Shown piece after piece: positions 9,989 to 19,747 of a DNA stretch of 64,000 bases. The notes under the pieces were generated by a model, which was not told where the DNA came from, did not search any database, and saw nothing but the letters and a program-made list of their open reading frames with translations. The position numbers and the translations under genes were made by a program. Each line of letters starts with the position of its first letter. The first letter of the stretch is position 1. The stretch comes from Marinobacter mangrovi (GTDB taxonomy: Bacteria; Pseudomonadota; Gammaproteobacteria; Pseudomonadales; Oleiphilaceae): positions 186,001 to 250,000 of the forward strand of contig NZ_JAERVO010000001.1 of the NCBI RefSeq assembly GCF_016798325.1, written 5' to 3'.

Positions 9989-11971
9989 ATGACTAATCTG
10001 AACACGCCATTGATCCGGGCTCTGGTTCTGGCTTTGCTTCTCCCGCTGAGCATGATGGCCCATGCCCAGGAAGAGGGCACCTGGAAGCTCAACCTCAAGG
10101 ATGCGGACATACGCGCCTTCGTCACGCAGATTGCTGATATCACCGGTTACAGCTTCGTGGTCGACCCACGGGTCAAGGGCAAGGTTACCGTCCTGTCCTC
10201 GGCGCCCATGAACAAGGACGAGATTTACGACCTGTTCCTGGCGGTGCTGCAAGTTCACGGCTTTACGGCGATACCCGGCGAAGAGGTCATCAAGATCGTC
10301 CAGCAGGTGGACGCCAAGCAGTCTGCGGAGTCCCTGAAGCGCTTCGACACCATTCCCTCCGAGCAACTGATCACCAAGGTCATTCAGGTCAACAACGCCA
10401 ACGCCCTGGAGCTGGTGCCCATCCTGCGGCCGCTGGTGGCCAAGTACGGGCACCTGGCCGGTGTGGCGGCAGCCAATGCGCTGATCGTCAGCGATCATTC
10501 GGCGAACGTGCATCGCATTGAACAGATCGTCAAGGAACTGGACAGCCCGTCGAAGTATGAGGTGGAGGTCATCCAGCTGAAGGAAGCCTGGGTGGGCGAC
10601 ATGGTGCGCCTGCTGCAGGAATTGGCGCCCTCGGAGCTGGGTAAGCAGGCTAACGATGCCGCCAACAAATACAGCGTCACCGCGGACGAGCGCAGCAACC
10701 GGCTGATCCTGCGCGGCGACGAAAACTTCCGCAAGAAAATGCGCGAGCTGATCCACAAGCTGGACCAGCCGTCGGCCTCCGGTGGCACCACGAAAGTGAT
10801 CCGCCTCAAGCACGCGGACGCCAAGTCACTGGCTGAAATTCTCAAGGGCGTCATGGGCGAAGTGGCCAAGGAAAGTCAGCAGGGCCAGTCCAGTAGCGGC
10901 AGTAGCTCGGGTGGAAACACCGGCTTTGCCATCTTTGCCGACGAAGGTCTTAACGCACTGGTGGTCCGCGGTGAGCCGTCCATCATGCAGGAAGTGGATA
11001 CCATCGTGAACGCGCTGGATGTCCGGCGTGCCCAGGTGCTGATTGAGGCGGCCATTGTCGAGATCAGTGATGAACTGGGTAAGGACGTGGGCGTACAGTT
11101 TGCCGTGGGTGATGAAGGCAGCGGCTCGACGCCGGTAGCGGGCACCAACTTCGGCAATGTCGGGCTGAGCTTGAGCGACATCATTGGGGCCATCGCCAGT
11201 AATGAGGTGATTTCACCGGCCACCGGCGGTATGTCGCTCGGCTTCGGCGAACGCAACGAGAACGGCATTACCTGGGGCCTGCTGATTCAGGCGTTGTCCA
11301 GCTCGACCGCCGCCAATCTGCTGTCCACGCCGAGTATTATCACCCTGGATAATCAGGAATCCGAGATTGTCGTGGGTCAGAACGTTCCGTTCGTAACCGG
11401 CTCGACCACCACCACCAGTGACGGGGTGTCGAACCCGTACCAGACCATCGAGCGGCGTGACGTGGGGCTGACGCTGAAGGTCACGCCGACGATCAGCGAG
11501 GACGGTCTGGTCAAGCTGATCGTGGAGCAGACCACCGAGAACATTGCCGATAGCGTCGAATCCGCCTCGGACCTGGTCACCAACAAGCGTCAGATCAAGA
11601 CCACGGTCCTGGCGGACGATGGCGAGACCATCGTGCTGGGCGGCCTGATCCGGGAAGACTACAGCATCACCAAGAGCAAGGTGCCGTTCCTGGGGGATAT
11701 TCCCTACATTGGCGCCCTGTTCCGCTCTGAGTCGGAGAACAAGATCAAGCGCAACCTGCTGGTGTTTCTGCGGCCCAAGATCATCCTGGCCAAGGGCGAT
11801 GTGGCCACCATCACCGACGAGAAGTATCAGGGGCTCTGGAACATCAACCTGGGGCTGAGCAAGAAGTTGGGACACAAGATCCCGGAGAATACCAAGCGAC
11901 CGCCGATCGATACCCTGTTTGAGCGTAATCGGTTGCAGCCGCAGTACTTCGAGTCGCAGCCATCCCAGTAA
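9989..11971 (+). CDS. gspD: type II secretion system secretin GspD
   Basis: A 660-aa outer-membrane channel protein. The signal peptide ends at AHAQ; then N0 (LNLKDADIRAFVTQIADITG), three N1-N3 repeats (VIQVNNANA, VIQLKEAW, VIRLKHAD) and the secretin core (VLIEAAIVEI, LLSTPSI, VPFLGDIP, LLVFLRP). The start at 9989 is preferred to 9947 because it has AGGAAA 11 nt upstream and gives a normal signal peptide. A Ser/Gly-rich loop (about residues 300-312) is usual in N3. The pseudopilus and ATPase genes (gspE-M) are not in this window. Confidence 0.96.
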   Translation: MTNLNTPLIRALVLALLLPLSMMAHAQEEGTWKLNLKDADIRAFVTQIADITGYSFVVDPRVKGKVTVLSSAPMNKDEIYDLFLAVLQVHGFTAIPGEEVIKIVQQVDAKQSAESLKRFDTIPSEQLITKVIQVNNANALELVPILRPLVAKYGHLAGVAAANALIVSDHSANVHRIEQIVKELDSPSKYEVEVIQLKEAWVGDMVRLLQELAPSELGKQANDAANKYSVTADERSNRLILRGDENFRKKMRELIHKLDQPSASGGTTKVIRLKHADAKSLAEILKGVMGEVAKESQQGQSSSGSSSGGNTGFAIFADEGLNALVVRGEPSIMQEVDTIVNALDVRRAQVLIEAAIVEISDELGKDVGVQFAVGDEGSGSTPVAGTNFGNVGLSLSDIIGAIASNEVISPATGGMSLGFGERNENGITWGLLIQALSSSTAANLLSTPSIITLDNQESEIVVGQNVPFVTGSTTTTSDGVSNPYQTIERRDVGLTLKVTPTISEDGLVKLIVEQTTENIADSVESASDLVTNKRQIKTTVLADDGETIVLGGLIREDYSITKSKVPFLGDIPYIGALFRSESENKIKRNLLVFLRPKIILAKGDVATITDEKYQGLWNINLGLSKKLGHKIPENTKRPPIDTLFERNRLQPQYFESQPSQ

Positions 11972-11993
11972 GGGGAGGGGCGCAGTCCATAAG

Positions 11994-12022
11994 AAAGGCC
12001 GGCATTTGCCGGCCTTTCTTTT
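11994..12022. terminator. bidirectional terminator between gspD and the M48 protease gene
   Basis: AAAGGCCGGCA (11994-12004) pairs with TGCCGGCCTTT (12007-12017), with a T-run after it on the plus strand and an A-run before it. It lies between two convergent genes. Confidence 0.85.
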
Positions 12023-12057
12023 TGCCGTGAGCGATGCCCCGAGGAATAAGCGGGCGA

Positions 12058-14019
12058 CTAGGCTGCCGCCACGGGCAGTGGCGGCATCGGGCAGTCCAAC
12101 TGATCCGCGACCAGCCGCAGGATTTCATATTCCCTGACCACCACCTGGTTGTCCCGCAGGATGCAGTGGCCGCAGGCGTCGATAATCGCCGGCTTCAGCA
12201 TCGGCGACAGGGCGCGCAGCCGTATCAGGGCCTCCTGTAACGCCCGTGACGAGACCTTGTCCCTGAGCGGCCCCAGATCCACGGTTCGCCCTTCAAAGCC
12301 GGCAACTGCCTCTGAGTAGCATTTCTGCGCCTCTTCCGGCGATTCTGTGGCCGAACGTGCCGCGAGACTCAGAAGAATCCCCAGGCTGTCAGCCACATCG
12401 GCAAACCGGCGGAAGCGCACCTTGTCGGCACGTCGTCCGGCCGGGGACAGGTGGCGATGGATGAAGCTCAGCAGAGCGAACTCGAACAGGGTGACCCGTC
12501 CGTCCGCTCGGACCAGGTGAGTCAGGACCTTTTCCAGACCGCGTCGCTCTTCCGGATCGAGCTTGCGCAGGGCCGGCATGGCCAGTTCCAGCGCCGGCAG
12601 TCGGATGGCTTCACCAAGCTGATCAAGGGTGGGGTAGAAGCGTTCAATCAATGCCGGATCAAACCCGAGCACGCCGCGCGCTTCACGGAGCCCGGAGAGG
12701 GCCTGTTCCCGCTCTTCCGCGGACATGCTGTGGAATATCAGGCTGTAGCAATACTGCACCGCACCGGTTCGGGTGTAGAGCAGTGTGCGGGCATTGTCCG
12801 GTAGTTGGCGCAGCAGCTGCTGGGCGTATTCCTCGTTGGCGGTCGTCACGACGCCTGCGCTATCGGACAGCCGGGTGTGTGGGGCCACCGGCGTGGTGTG
12901 ACGTCCGGCCAGGGGTGCGACCACGTCCTGCAGGCCATCGCGGAACAGGGAACCCCGGGCGGCGTCCTCAACCGTCGGCCGAGCCTGCCGGACATCGTCC
13001 CGGCGGCGGTTGCGGAAGCGCGCCAGCAGTCCCGGGCCAATGGCGTTGATCCGGTCTTCCAGCGGCGGGTGTGAGGCGAGCCAGCCCGCGAAGCGCATGC
13101 GCACCGATTCCGAAAAACACATGTGGTTGACGTCGCTGGCGTGGCCGGTGGACTGGAAATAACTGCTCGACTCGCCGATACGATAGAGCGCGCTGGCAAT
13201 GCCTTCGGGGTTGCGGGTGAACTGCACCGAGGAGGCGTCGGCCAGCATTTCCCGCTGCCGCGAGATGGCGGCCTGGATCAGGCGTCCGAAGAACAGTCCG
13301 ATGTAGCCCACGAGCATCAGAGCGAGTCCGAGGCCGATGGCCAGCCCCTGGCTTTTGTTGTCGCGGGAGCTGTAATAGCGGCGTCGACCAGCGCTGCCCA
13401 GCAGGAACTGACCGATCTGGCCAATCATCAGAATGCCGGCCAACAGGGCGATCAGCCGCACGTTGATGCGCATGTCGGAATTGAGGATGTGGCTGAATTC
13501 GTGGCCCACCACGCCCTGCAGTTCGTCCCGGTTCAACTGGGTGAGGGTGCCGTGCGTCACCACCATGACGGCTTCGCCCGGAGAATACCCGGCGACGAAC
13601 GCGTTAATGGCGGTTTCGTTATCCATCACGTAGAGATCGGGAACCGGCACGCCACTGGCAATCGCCATCTCCTCCACCACGTTCCGAAGCTGGCGTTCCT
13701 GGGGGTCCTGACTTGAGGGATCAAGAAGTCGGGCGCCCACCATCCGGGCCACCCGCTCGCCGCCGCCGGCCAGGTCAATCCAGCGGATCAGTGATCCCAG
13801 CCCGATCACGGCGACGACCGCGATGGATGTGAAGATGCCCTGCTCGGATGTCAGCCAGACGCCGAAGTGGGCGGTGGGCTCGACATTGCGGGTCACCAGA
13901 TAGCCGACCAGATCGACCACCAGGGTGATCAGCAGGACGGCTGCCGTAAACAGGAACACGAGCAGCGTGGTGTTACGCCGCGCGCGCTCCTGGCGCTCGA
14001 AGAATCCAAGTTTGGCCAT
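12058..14019 (-). CDS. M48 family zinc metalloprotease with long C-terminal extension
   Basis: A 653-aa inner-membrane protease. Two N-terminal transmembrane helices (about 18-42, 62-82) precede the peptidase M48 core with zinc motif HEFSH (about residue 170), followed by two more hydrophobic helices (about 188-210, 228-252) and the third zinc ligand region REMLADASSV. About 300 further residues (from 350) have no membrane helices; they include a TerB-like stretch (KVLTHLVRADGRVTLFEFALL). Typical HtpX is about 290 aa, so half of this protein is additional. It lies 30 bp after lemA, a recurrent LemA-M48 pairing. Confidence 0.9.
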   Translation of the reverse strand: MAKLGFFERQERARRNTTLLVFLFTAAVLLITLVVDLVGYLVTRNVEPTAHFGVWLTSEQGIFTSIAVVAVIGLGSLIRWIDLAGGGERVARMVGARLLDPSSQDPQERQLRNVVEEMAIASGVPVPDLYVMDNETAINAFVAGYSPGEAVMVVTHGTLTQLNRDELQGVVGHEFSHILNSDMRINVRLIALLAGILMIGQIGQFLLGSAGRRRYYSSRDNKSQGLAIGLGLALMLVGYIGLFFGRLIQAAISRQREMLADASSVQFTRNPEGIASALYRIGESSSYFQSTGHASDVNHMCFSESVRMRFAGWLASHPPLEDRINAIGPGLLARFRNRRRDDVRQARPTVEDAARGSLFRDGLQDVVAPLAGRHTTPVAPHTRLSDSAGVVTTANEEYAQQLLRQLPDNARTLLYTRTGAVQYCYSLIFHSMSAEEREQALSGLREARGVLGFDPALIERFYPTLDQLGEAIRLPALELAMPALRKLDPEERRGLEKVLTHLVRADGRVTLFEFALLSFIHRHLSPAGRRADKVRFRRFADVADSLGILLSLAARSATESPEEAQKCYSEAVAGFEGRTVDLGPLRDKVSSRALQEALIRLRALSPMLKPAIIDACGHCILRDNQVVVREYEILRLVADQLDCPMPPLPVAAA

Positions 14020-14049
14020 AAGGTCGTTGCCGGGTCAGTGTGCCCGGAA

Positions 14050-14637
14050 TCAGAAGCTGACTTTCGGTGCCTGGCGGGCTTCCGGATTTTCCAGTTGCAG
14101 CTGCTCGGACGGTTTGAAGGCAAACAGGCCGGCAATGATGTTGTTGGGGAATTTCTCCCGGAAGGTGTTGTAGAACATCACTTCATCGTTATAGGCCTGA
14201 CGGGAGAAGGCCACACGATTCTCGGTGCTGGACAGCTCTTCCATCAGTTGCTGGATGGTTTCATTGGCTTTCAGCTCAGGGTAGTTCTCCGCCACCGCGT
14301 AGAAGTTGGCCAGGGCGCGGGACAGCATGTTCTCGGCAGACGACAGCTTCTGGATCTTCTGGCCGTCGGCCGGGTCGCCGGCGGCGTCCTTCTGGGCGCT
14401 CACGGCGTTGTTTCGCGCCTCCATGACTTCAGTCAGGGTGTTGCGCTCGTGGGACAGGTAGGCCTTGGCCGCTTCCACCAGGTTGGGGATCAGATCGTGA
14501 CGTCGCTGGAGCTGGACGTCGATCTGGGCAAAGCCGTTCTTGAAACGATTGCGGAGGGAGACCAGCCGGTTGTAGATGGATACGATCAGAATAACCACGG
14601 CGGCGATGACCGCCAGGCCGATCAGCGTTGTCGTCAT
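14050..14637 (-). CDS. lemA: LemA family protein
   Basis: A 195-aa protein with an N-terminal membrane segment (about 3-24) and a helical LemA domain: IYNRLVSLRNRFKNGFAQIDVQLQRRHDLIPNLV region, then LANFYAVAENYPELKAN and RVAFSRQAYNDEV. Function is unknown in molecular terms. In many bacteria it is encoded next to an M48 protease or TPM-domain protein, as here, which suggests an adaptor or substrate-control role for the protease (inference). SD AAGGA 7 nt before ATG. Confidence 0.92.
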   Translation of the reverse strand: MTTTLIGLAVIAAVVILIVSIYNRLVSLRNRFKNGFAQIDVQLQRRHDLIPNLVEAAKAYLSHERNTLTEVMEARNNAVSAQKDAAGDPADGQKIQKLSSAENMLSRALANFYAVAENYPELKANETIQQLMEELSSTENRVAFSRQAYNDEVMFYNTFREKFPNNIIAGLFAFKPSEQLQLENPEARQAPKVSF

Positions 14638-14652
14638 GAAAGGTCCTTGTCG

Positions 14653-16719
14653 TCAGTTTTCAGTTGAATTGGCGGTGATTTTACGGTGGAACGCCACCAC
14701 AAAGCTTGCGAAATCGTCCGGTTTCAGCGGCTTGCTGAAAAAGTAGCCCTGGGCCAGCTGGCAGCCGCGGTTGTGAAGGTAGAATTCCTGCTCTTCGGTT
14801 TCCACACCTTCGGCGATGACGTCCAGGTTCAGGCTCTTGCCCAGGTCGATGATGGTATTGGCAATGCGGGTGTCTTCCTCGTTGACCAGCAGGTCGTGAA
14901 TAAACTGCTTGTCAATCTTGAGGTGCTGCACCGGCAATCGCTTGAGGTAGGTGAGCGAGGAATAGCCTGTGCCGAAGTCGTCCACCGCAATATTGATCCC
15001 CTCATTACGCAGTTGCACCAGCTTTTCCACGGCGCTGTCCAGGTTCTCCATAAAGCCGGTCTCGGTCACCTCAAGCTCCAGCCGGCCAGGAGGAATGGCG
15101 TGCCGTTTGAGGGTCTTGAGTACGGTCTCGACGATGTCGTCCTGGCGAAGTTGCACGGCTGACAGGTTGACGGCAATCCGGATCGGCATGCCTTCACTGG
15201 ACCAGAGCGCCGCCTGGGCGCAGGCTTCGTCCAGGACCCAGCTGCCGATTTCCACGATGGAGCCGCTCAGTTCCGCCAGCGGAATGAAGTGATCTGGCGG
15301 GATCAGGCCGTGGACGGGGTGTTCCCAGCGCAGCAGGGCCTCGGCGCCAATGACGCGGCGCGTTTCCAGGTTGATCTGGGGCTGGTAGACGAGGTGGAAC
15401 TGATTTTCCACCAGGGCCTGGTGAAGCTCCTTCTCCAGCCGCTTTCGGTCACGGATTTCCTGGTCGACGCTGGCTACATAGAACTGGAACTGGTTGCCGC
15501 CGCCGGCTTTGGCCAGCGTCATGGTCTGCTCGGCGCGCTGGAGCAGTTGTTCGCTGTGTTCGGCATCGTCCGGGAACAGGGCGATACCGATGGTGGCCGT
15601 GGCCGAGACATCGCGACCGGCCAGGCGAATGGGCGCGTTGATTTCGTTGAGCAGCCATTCCGACGTGGCGGCGCACTGGTAGCCATCACGCAGGTGCTGC
15701 TCAACCACGACAAACTGGTCGCTCCCCAGGCGCGCAGTGATTAACGGGCCATTGGGACCGTCGCCGCCGAGGCGATCGGCGATGGTTTGCAGCAGCTGGT
15801 CGCCCATGTGGTAACCATGCTGCTCGTTGATGCTCTTGAAGTCGTCAATGCCGAAACAGAACGCAGCCAGGGTCTGGTCGTTGCGTCGGTGTTCTTCCAG
15901 GGCGTTGCTGAGCATAACCAGGAACAGTTCCCGGTTGGGCAGGCCGGTGAGTTTGTCGTAGCGGGACAGGCGATTGACCCGGGCCTCGGCTTCCGCCTGT
16001 TTCTCCTGGTTCTCGGTGATGGCCACCAGCAGGTTGTTGGTGGCGTTTACCCAAAGACCCAGTTCGTCGTTTCGATGACCCCGCGGCATGTCCAGGAGCG
16101 TGCCGCCGGGGTTGTCGGGGTTAACCCGCGAAATCGAGCTGATGATCCGGAACAGGGGGCGGGTCAGCAGGATATGGAAAACGGCAAACAGCACCAGGCT
16201 CAGGACGATGGCCCGGGCAATGCCGGACAGGAAGGTCAGGGTGGCGCGTTCGAGCCAGGAGGCCGCGGAGTAGGCGGTGTCGTAACTGACTTCCAGGTAA
16301 CCGTAGATGACCGGATCGTCGGCACCGCGGGTCAGGGGCACGCGATAATGACGTTCAGCGGAAAAGATGCGATCGGTCAGGGGGCGGTAGTCCGCCGGTA
16401 GCAGGTCGCGGGTGCTACGGGCCAGCACTTCACCGTCGGGGTGCATGATCTGGGCAAAACGGACCGCCTGCTGTTCGAACAGCCCATCGACCACTTGCTG
16501 GGCCAGGTCCTCGTCAATACTGTAAACCGCCTGGCTGGCGGCATCGCGGACCAGTGCCAGGGTCTGGTGGGCCTGCTGGTCCAGTTCATCGGATACGCGA
16601 TTGGCATCGACGATGATCTGGGTCGTGCTCAACACGATACCGCTCAGCAGCGCAATCAGCAGTACCCAGCGAAGAATGCGATAGCCGAGTCGGTGTTCAA
16701 ACTGAAACTGTCTAGTCAT
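14653..16719 (-). CDS. membrane sensor with degenerate GGDEF and intact EAL domain (c-di-GMP phosphodiesterase)
   Basis: A 688-aa protein: transmembrane helix (about 14-36), periplasmic sensor region, second helix (about 185-210), HAMP-like linker, GGDEF domain and C-terminal EAL domain. The GGDEF site reads RLGSDQF, so cyclase activity is not expected. The EAL domain keeps EALLRW, the NLS Asn, ETG, DDFGTGYSSL, LKIDKQF and the loop EGVET, so phosphodiesterase activity on cyclic di-GMP is likely. The start MTRQFQFEHRLGYR at 16719 is preferred over a GTG at 16785 because it gives the usual short N-terminus. Downstream 15 bp lies lemA. Confidence 0.9.
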   Translation of the reverse strand: MTRQFQFEHRLGYRILRWVLLIALLSGIVLSTTQIIVDANRVSDELDQQAHQTLALVRDAASQAVYSIDEDLAQQVVDGLFEQQAVRFAQIMHPDGEVLARSTRDLLPADYRPLTDRIFSAERHYRVPLTRGADDPVIYGYLEVSYDTAYSAASWLERATLTFLSGIARAIVLSLVLFAVFHILLTRPLFRIISSISRVNPDNPGGTLLDMPRGHRNDELGLWVNATNNLLVAITENQEKQAEAEARVNRLSRYDKLTGLPNRELFLVMLSNALEEHRRNDQTLAAFCFGIDDFKSINEQHGYHMGDQLLQTIADRLGGDGPNGPLITARLGSDQFVVVEQHLRDGYQCAATSEWLLNEINAPIRLAGRDVSATATIGIALFPDDAEHSEQLLQRAEQTMTLAKAGGGNQFQFYVASVDQEIRDRKRLEKELHQALVENQFHLVYQPQINLETRRVIGAEALLRWEHPVHGLIPPDHFIPLAELSGSIVEIGSWVLDEACAQAALWSSEGMPIRIAVNLSAVQLRQDDIVETVLKTLKRHAIPPGRLELEVTETGFMENLDSAVEKLVQLRNEGINIAVDDFGTGYSSLTYLKRLPVQHLKIDKQFIHDLLVNEEDTRIANTIIDLGKSLNLDVIAEGVETEEQEFYLHNRGCQLAQGYFFSKPLKPDDFASFVVAFHRKITANSTEN

Positions 16720-17122
16720 TATCCAGCGCTTAGGGAACCCCCGGACAGATGTTCCGGTGATCCTCGATTTTTGCCTCATCGGCACTGGTGCCGAGACGTC
16801 AGGTAGCGATGAGACGAACCTGGGTGAACGACTTCCTGTCGCGCCACGGGGCTTGTCGCGTTACGTCCTGTGCAGGTGGCCGCATTATGATCGTTATGGG
16901 CGGCCGGCGAATGATGGGCTTCGGTATGACGGGTGGATAAAGCCGGGCGTCGAGTTGGATCCCGCCGTGCATACGATGTCCCACCCCTAGTTAAATAGCT
17001 GTATGGGCGGACAAAGTCCAGTTTCAACGGGTAAAGGTTTGCAACAAAAAACGCCCGCTCAAGGAGCGGGCGTTGATCGATCCAGTGTCCGGATCGGATA
17101 CAGACTGGTTCCCTTCGTGGGA
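16720..17122. other. intergenic region, 403 bp, no protein gene seen
   Basis: The right end (17045-17074) is the sodB terminator. The remainder should hold the promoter of the EAL-domain gene on the minus strand, but I cannot pick out a convincing -35/-10 pair. The short reading frames here lack an SD and show no recognisable protein. Confidence 0.5.
17045..17074 (-). terminator. rho-independent terminator of sodB
   Basis: AACGCCCGCT (17050-17059) pairs with AGCGGGCGTT (17065-17074). On the minus strand a run of six T follows. It lies 49 bp after the sodB stop. Confidence 0.9.
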
Positions 17123-17704
17123 TCAGCCCAGGTTTTCGTTTACGAAATCCCAGTTGACCAGGTTCCAGAAGGCTTCCAGATAGTTCGGACGTGAATTCCG
17201 GTAATCGATGTAGTAGGCGTGCTCCCACACATCGACGGTCAGGACCGGCTTGTCGTCGGTGGTCAGCGGTGTGCCGGCGTCGTCGGTGTTGACGATGGCA
17301 ACGCTGCCGTCGGTCTTCTTGACCAGCCAGGTCCAGCCAGATCCGAAGTTGCCGGCGGCTTTTTCATTGAATTCTTTCTTGAAGGCGTCAAAAGAGCCGA
17401 AGGCCTTGTTGATGGCGTCTGCCGCTGCACCGGTCGGTTCGCCACCGCCGTTCGGGCTCAGGCAGTTCCAGTAGAACGTGTGGTTCCAGACCTGGGCTGC
17501 GTTGTTGAACAGGCCGCCCGGACCGGCCGTCTTGATGATGTCTTCCAGGGATTTGTTGGCATTGTCGGTACCTTCGACCATGCCGTTCAGCTTGGTGACG
17601 TATGTCTGGTGGTGCTTGCCGTAATGGTATTCCAGGGTTTCCTGAGAGATGTGCGGTTCAAGTGCGTTCTTTTCGTAAGGCAGTGCTGGAAGTTCGAATG
17701 CCAT
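17123..17704 (-). CDS. sodB: iron superoxide dismutase
   Basis: A 193-aa cytosolic enzyme that converts superoxide to hydrogen peroxide and oxygen. It begins MAFELPALPYEKNALEPHIS. Metal ligands are visible: His in HYGKHH, His in VWNHTFYW, and Asp/His in DVWEHAYYIDY. The AAQVWNHTFYWN and FGSGWTWL segments are those of the Fe type. Full length; monocistronic, with its own terminator. Confidence 0.97.
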   Translation of the reverse strand: MAFELPALPYEKNALEPHISQETLEYHYGKHHQTYVTKLNGMVEGTDNANKSLEDIIKTAGPGGLFNNAAQVWNHTFYWNCLSPNGGGEPTGAAADAINKAFGSFDAFKKEFNEKAAGNFGSGWTWLVKKTDGSVAIVNTDDAGTPLTTDDKPVLTVDVWEHAYYIDYRNSRPNYLEAFWNLVNWDFVNENLG

Positions 17705-17900
17705 TGGAAGGTCTCCCTTGTATCTTCTCTCAACAGTATTGATGTGATGTGAACAGCTCTGGGGACGTGCCCCAGCGGTCAGATGACGTTACATCTCGTC
17801 ACATGGGGTATGCAGAGCTTAACACCCTGGATGGGGCGAATCCACGTCGCAAGATGTTGGGGCCGCGGATGTTTTTTCAAGGGGAAGGGAATAAAGCCGA

Positions 17901-17928
17901 CCCGGGCGCTGCGAAGCAGGCGCCCGGG
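17901..17928 (-). terminator. possible terminator after purK
   Basis: CCCGGGCG (17901-17908) and CGCCCGGG (17921-17928) form a strong GC stem 10 bp after the purK stop. The minus-strand sequence that follows has only short T-runs, so it is a weak intrinsic terminator at best. Confidence 0.45.
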
Positions 17929-17937
17929 AAGGAGGCT

Positions 17938-19053
17938 TCAGCCGCGGGTCAGCGAGCAGTCCAGCTCGGGCGCACCCGGCAGGAAGCAGGCGCAGTTCTT
18001 GACGCGCCAGACCAGTTCTTCATAGCTGTCGGCCAGCACGTTAATGTGGCCCAGCTTGCGTCCGGAACGCTCAAGCTTGTTGTAAAGGTGCAGGTGGGTA
18101 TAGGGCAGGCGCAGGATATCGCGAATCTCGCCGTGGCTGCCGATGATATTCACCATGCAGCTGACGCCCCGGGCGCTGGTATCGCCCAGCGGCATGCCGG
18201 TCACCGCGCGGATGTGGTTTTCGAACTGGCTGGTGACAGCCCCTTCCATGGTCCAGTGCCCGGAATTATGGACCCGTGGTGCCATTTCGTTGGCCACCAG
18301 CCCATCCGCCGTTTCAAACAGCTCCAGTGCCAGCACGCCGACATAGTCGAGCTCGTTCAGGAGCATGCGGATGTAGCGCTCGGCATCGTCCCGGACTTCC
18401 GGGCGCAGGCCGGGTGCCGGTGCAATGGAATAGCGCAGGATGCCGTCGTGATGGACGTTTTCCGCCATCGGGTAGAAAGCCAGTTCACCGTCTTCGCCGC
18501 GCACGGCAATGATGGAGACTTCACGCTGGAAATCGACGAATTTCTCGACGATCAGCTTGTCATGGTTGATGGACTGCCAGGCTTCTGCGGCGTCTTCCGG
18601 CGAACGCAGGACGGCTTGCCCCTTGCCGTCGTAACCTTCGGTATTGGACTTGGCGACCACCGGGCAGCCCAGCTCGCTTGCGGCCTTGCGCAGCTGCTCG
18701 GCATTCTCGGCGATGCGCCATTCCGGAGTCGGGATGCCCAGGCTGCCAAACAGGGTCTTTTCCGCTTCCCGGTTCTGGCAGACCTGCAGCGCGCGAGGCG
18801 AGGGATAGACGGGCTTTTCACGCGCAATGATCTGGGCGACCTCCACCGGTAGGTGCTCAAACTCGTAGGTCACCCGATCCACGCGGGACAGAAAGTCTTT
18901 CAGAAATTCGTTGTTGCGGTCGATGATGACTTCGCCCAGCCCGGCGCTGGGGTTGCCGGACATGTCATAGAAGACGAAATCGTTGGCCAGCGGGTAACCG
19001 GCGAGGGCGAGCATTCGCCCGAGTTGACCGGCGCCTAATACACCAATTCGCAT
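17938..19053 (-). CDS. purK: 5-(carboxyamino)imidazole ribonucleotide synthase PurK
   Basis: A 371-aa ATP-grasp enzyme that makes N5-CAIR from AIR, ATP and bicarbonate in purine synthesis. It begins MRIGVLGAGQLGRMLA (nucleotide-binding loop); the ATP-grasp core has VAKSNTEGYDGKGQAVL, IVEKFVDFQREVS, ALELFETADGLVANEMAPRVHNSGHWT. Length is normal. It follows purE after 59 bp, the usual purEK order. Confidence 0.97.
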   Translation of the reverse strand: MRIGVLGAGQLGRMLALAGYPLANDFVFYDMSGNPSAGLGEVIIDRNNEFLKDFLSRVDRVTYEFEHLPVEVAQIIAREKPVYPSPRALQVCQNREAEKTLFGSLGIPTPEWRIAENAEQLRKAASELGCPVVAKSNTEGYDGKGQAVLRSPEDAAEAWQSINHDKLIVEKFVDFQREVSIIAVRGEDGELAFYPMAENVHHDGILRYSIAPAPGLRPEVRDDAERYIRMLLNELDYVGVLALELFETADGLVANEMAPRVHNSGHWTMEGAVTSQFENHIRAVTGMPLGDTSARGVSCMVNIIGSHGEIRDILRLPYTHLHLYNKLERSGRKLGHINVLADSYEELVWRVKNCACFLPGAPELDCSLTRG

Positions 19054-19112
19054 GTGATACTCCGGTGATGATCAAGTCGCCCGATGTGTGGGCCGGGCGG
19101 GTCCGTCTGGAA

Positions 19113-19604
19113 TCACTCAGCCCGGGGGTCGGGGTTGTCGAGGACGGCCTCGGTCTGGGACGTCCGGAACTGTTCCACCGCGGCCCGGATATCGGCATTA
19201 TTGAGCCCGAGGATCTGCGCTGCAAGCAGTCCGGCGTTGGTTGCACCCGCCTTGCCGATGGCCAGCGTGCCCACGGACACGCCGCCCGGCATCTGAACGA
19301 TCGACAGCAGGGAATCCAGGCCGTTCAGCGCCTTCGATTGTACGGGGACGCCCAGCACGGGCAGAGCCGTCTGGGAGGCCACCATGCCCGGCAAGTGGGC
19401 CGCCCCGCCAGCACCGGCGATAATGACCTGGAGGCCGCGATCGGCGGCGTTGCGGGCATAGTCGAAGAGCAGGTCGGGGGTGCGGTGGGCCGACACGACC
19501 CGTGTTTCGTAGGCGACGCCCAGCTTCTCAAGCATGTTGGCGGCATGCTCCATGGTCGGCCAGTCCGACTTGGAGCCCATGATAAGACCAACTTGCGGCT
19601 GCAT
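19113..19604 (-). CDS. purE: 5-(carboxyamino)imidazole ribonucleotide mutase PurE
   Basis: A 163-aa class I PurE that converts N5-CAIR to CAIR. The motifs [16 protein letters not shown] (catalytic His) and [11 protein letters not shown] are intact. The ATG at 19604 is taken as the start; a TTG two codons upstream (19610) is possible. First gene of purEK. Confidence 0.97.
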   Translation of the reverse strand: MQPQVGLIMGSKSDWPTMEHAANMLEKLGVAYETRVVSAHRTPDLLFDYARNAADRGLQVIIAGAGGAAHLPGMVASQTALPVLGVPVQSKALNGLDSLLSIVQMPGGVSVGTLAIGKAGATNAGLLAAQILGLNNADIRAAVEQFRTSQTEAVLDNPDPRAE

Positions 19605-19747
19605 AAGCAAGGTCCCGGTGTGTTAAAAAAGAAGCCGAGCATTGTATGCAGAGCTCGTTAGCCATGCAAATTATGACACTCTTTGGCGCTTTGAGCAGCG
19701 AATCGATAAGATCACGTCCAGATTGACTCTTCTGAACTGGGGAAACT

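Noticed and set aside
14653..16719. Active diguanylate cyclase
   Set aside because: The GGDEF signature is replaced by GSDQF; only the EAL half keeps its catalytic residues.
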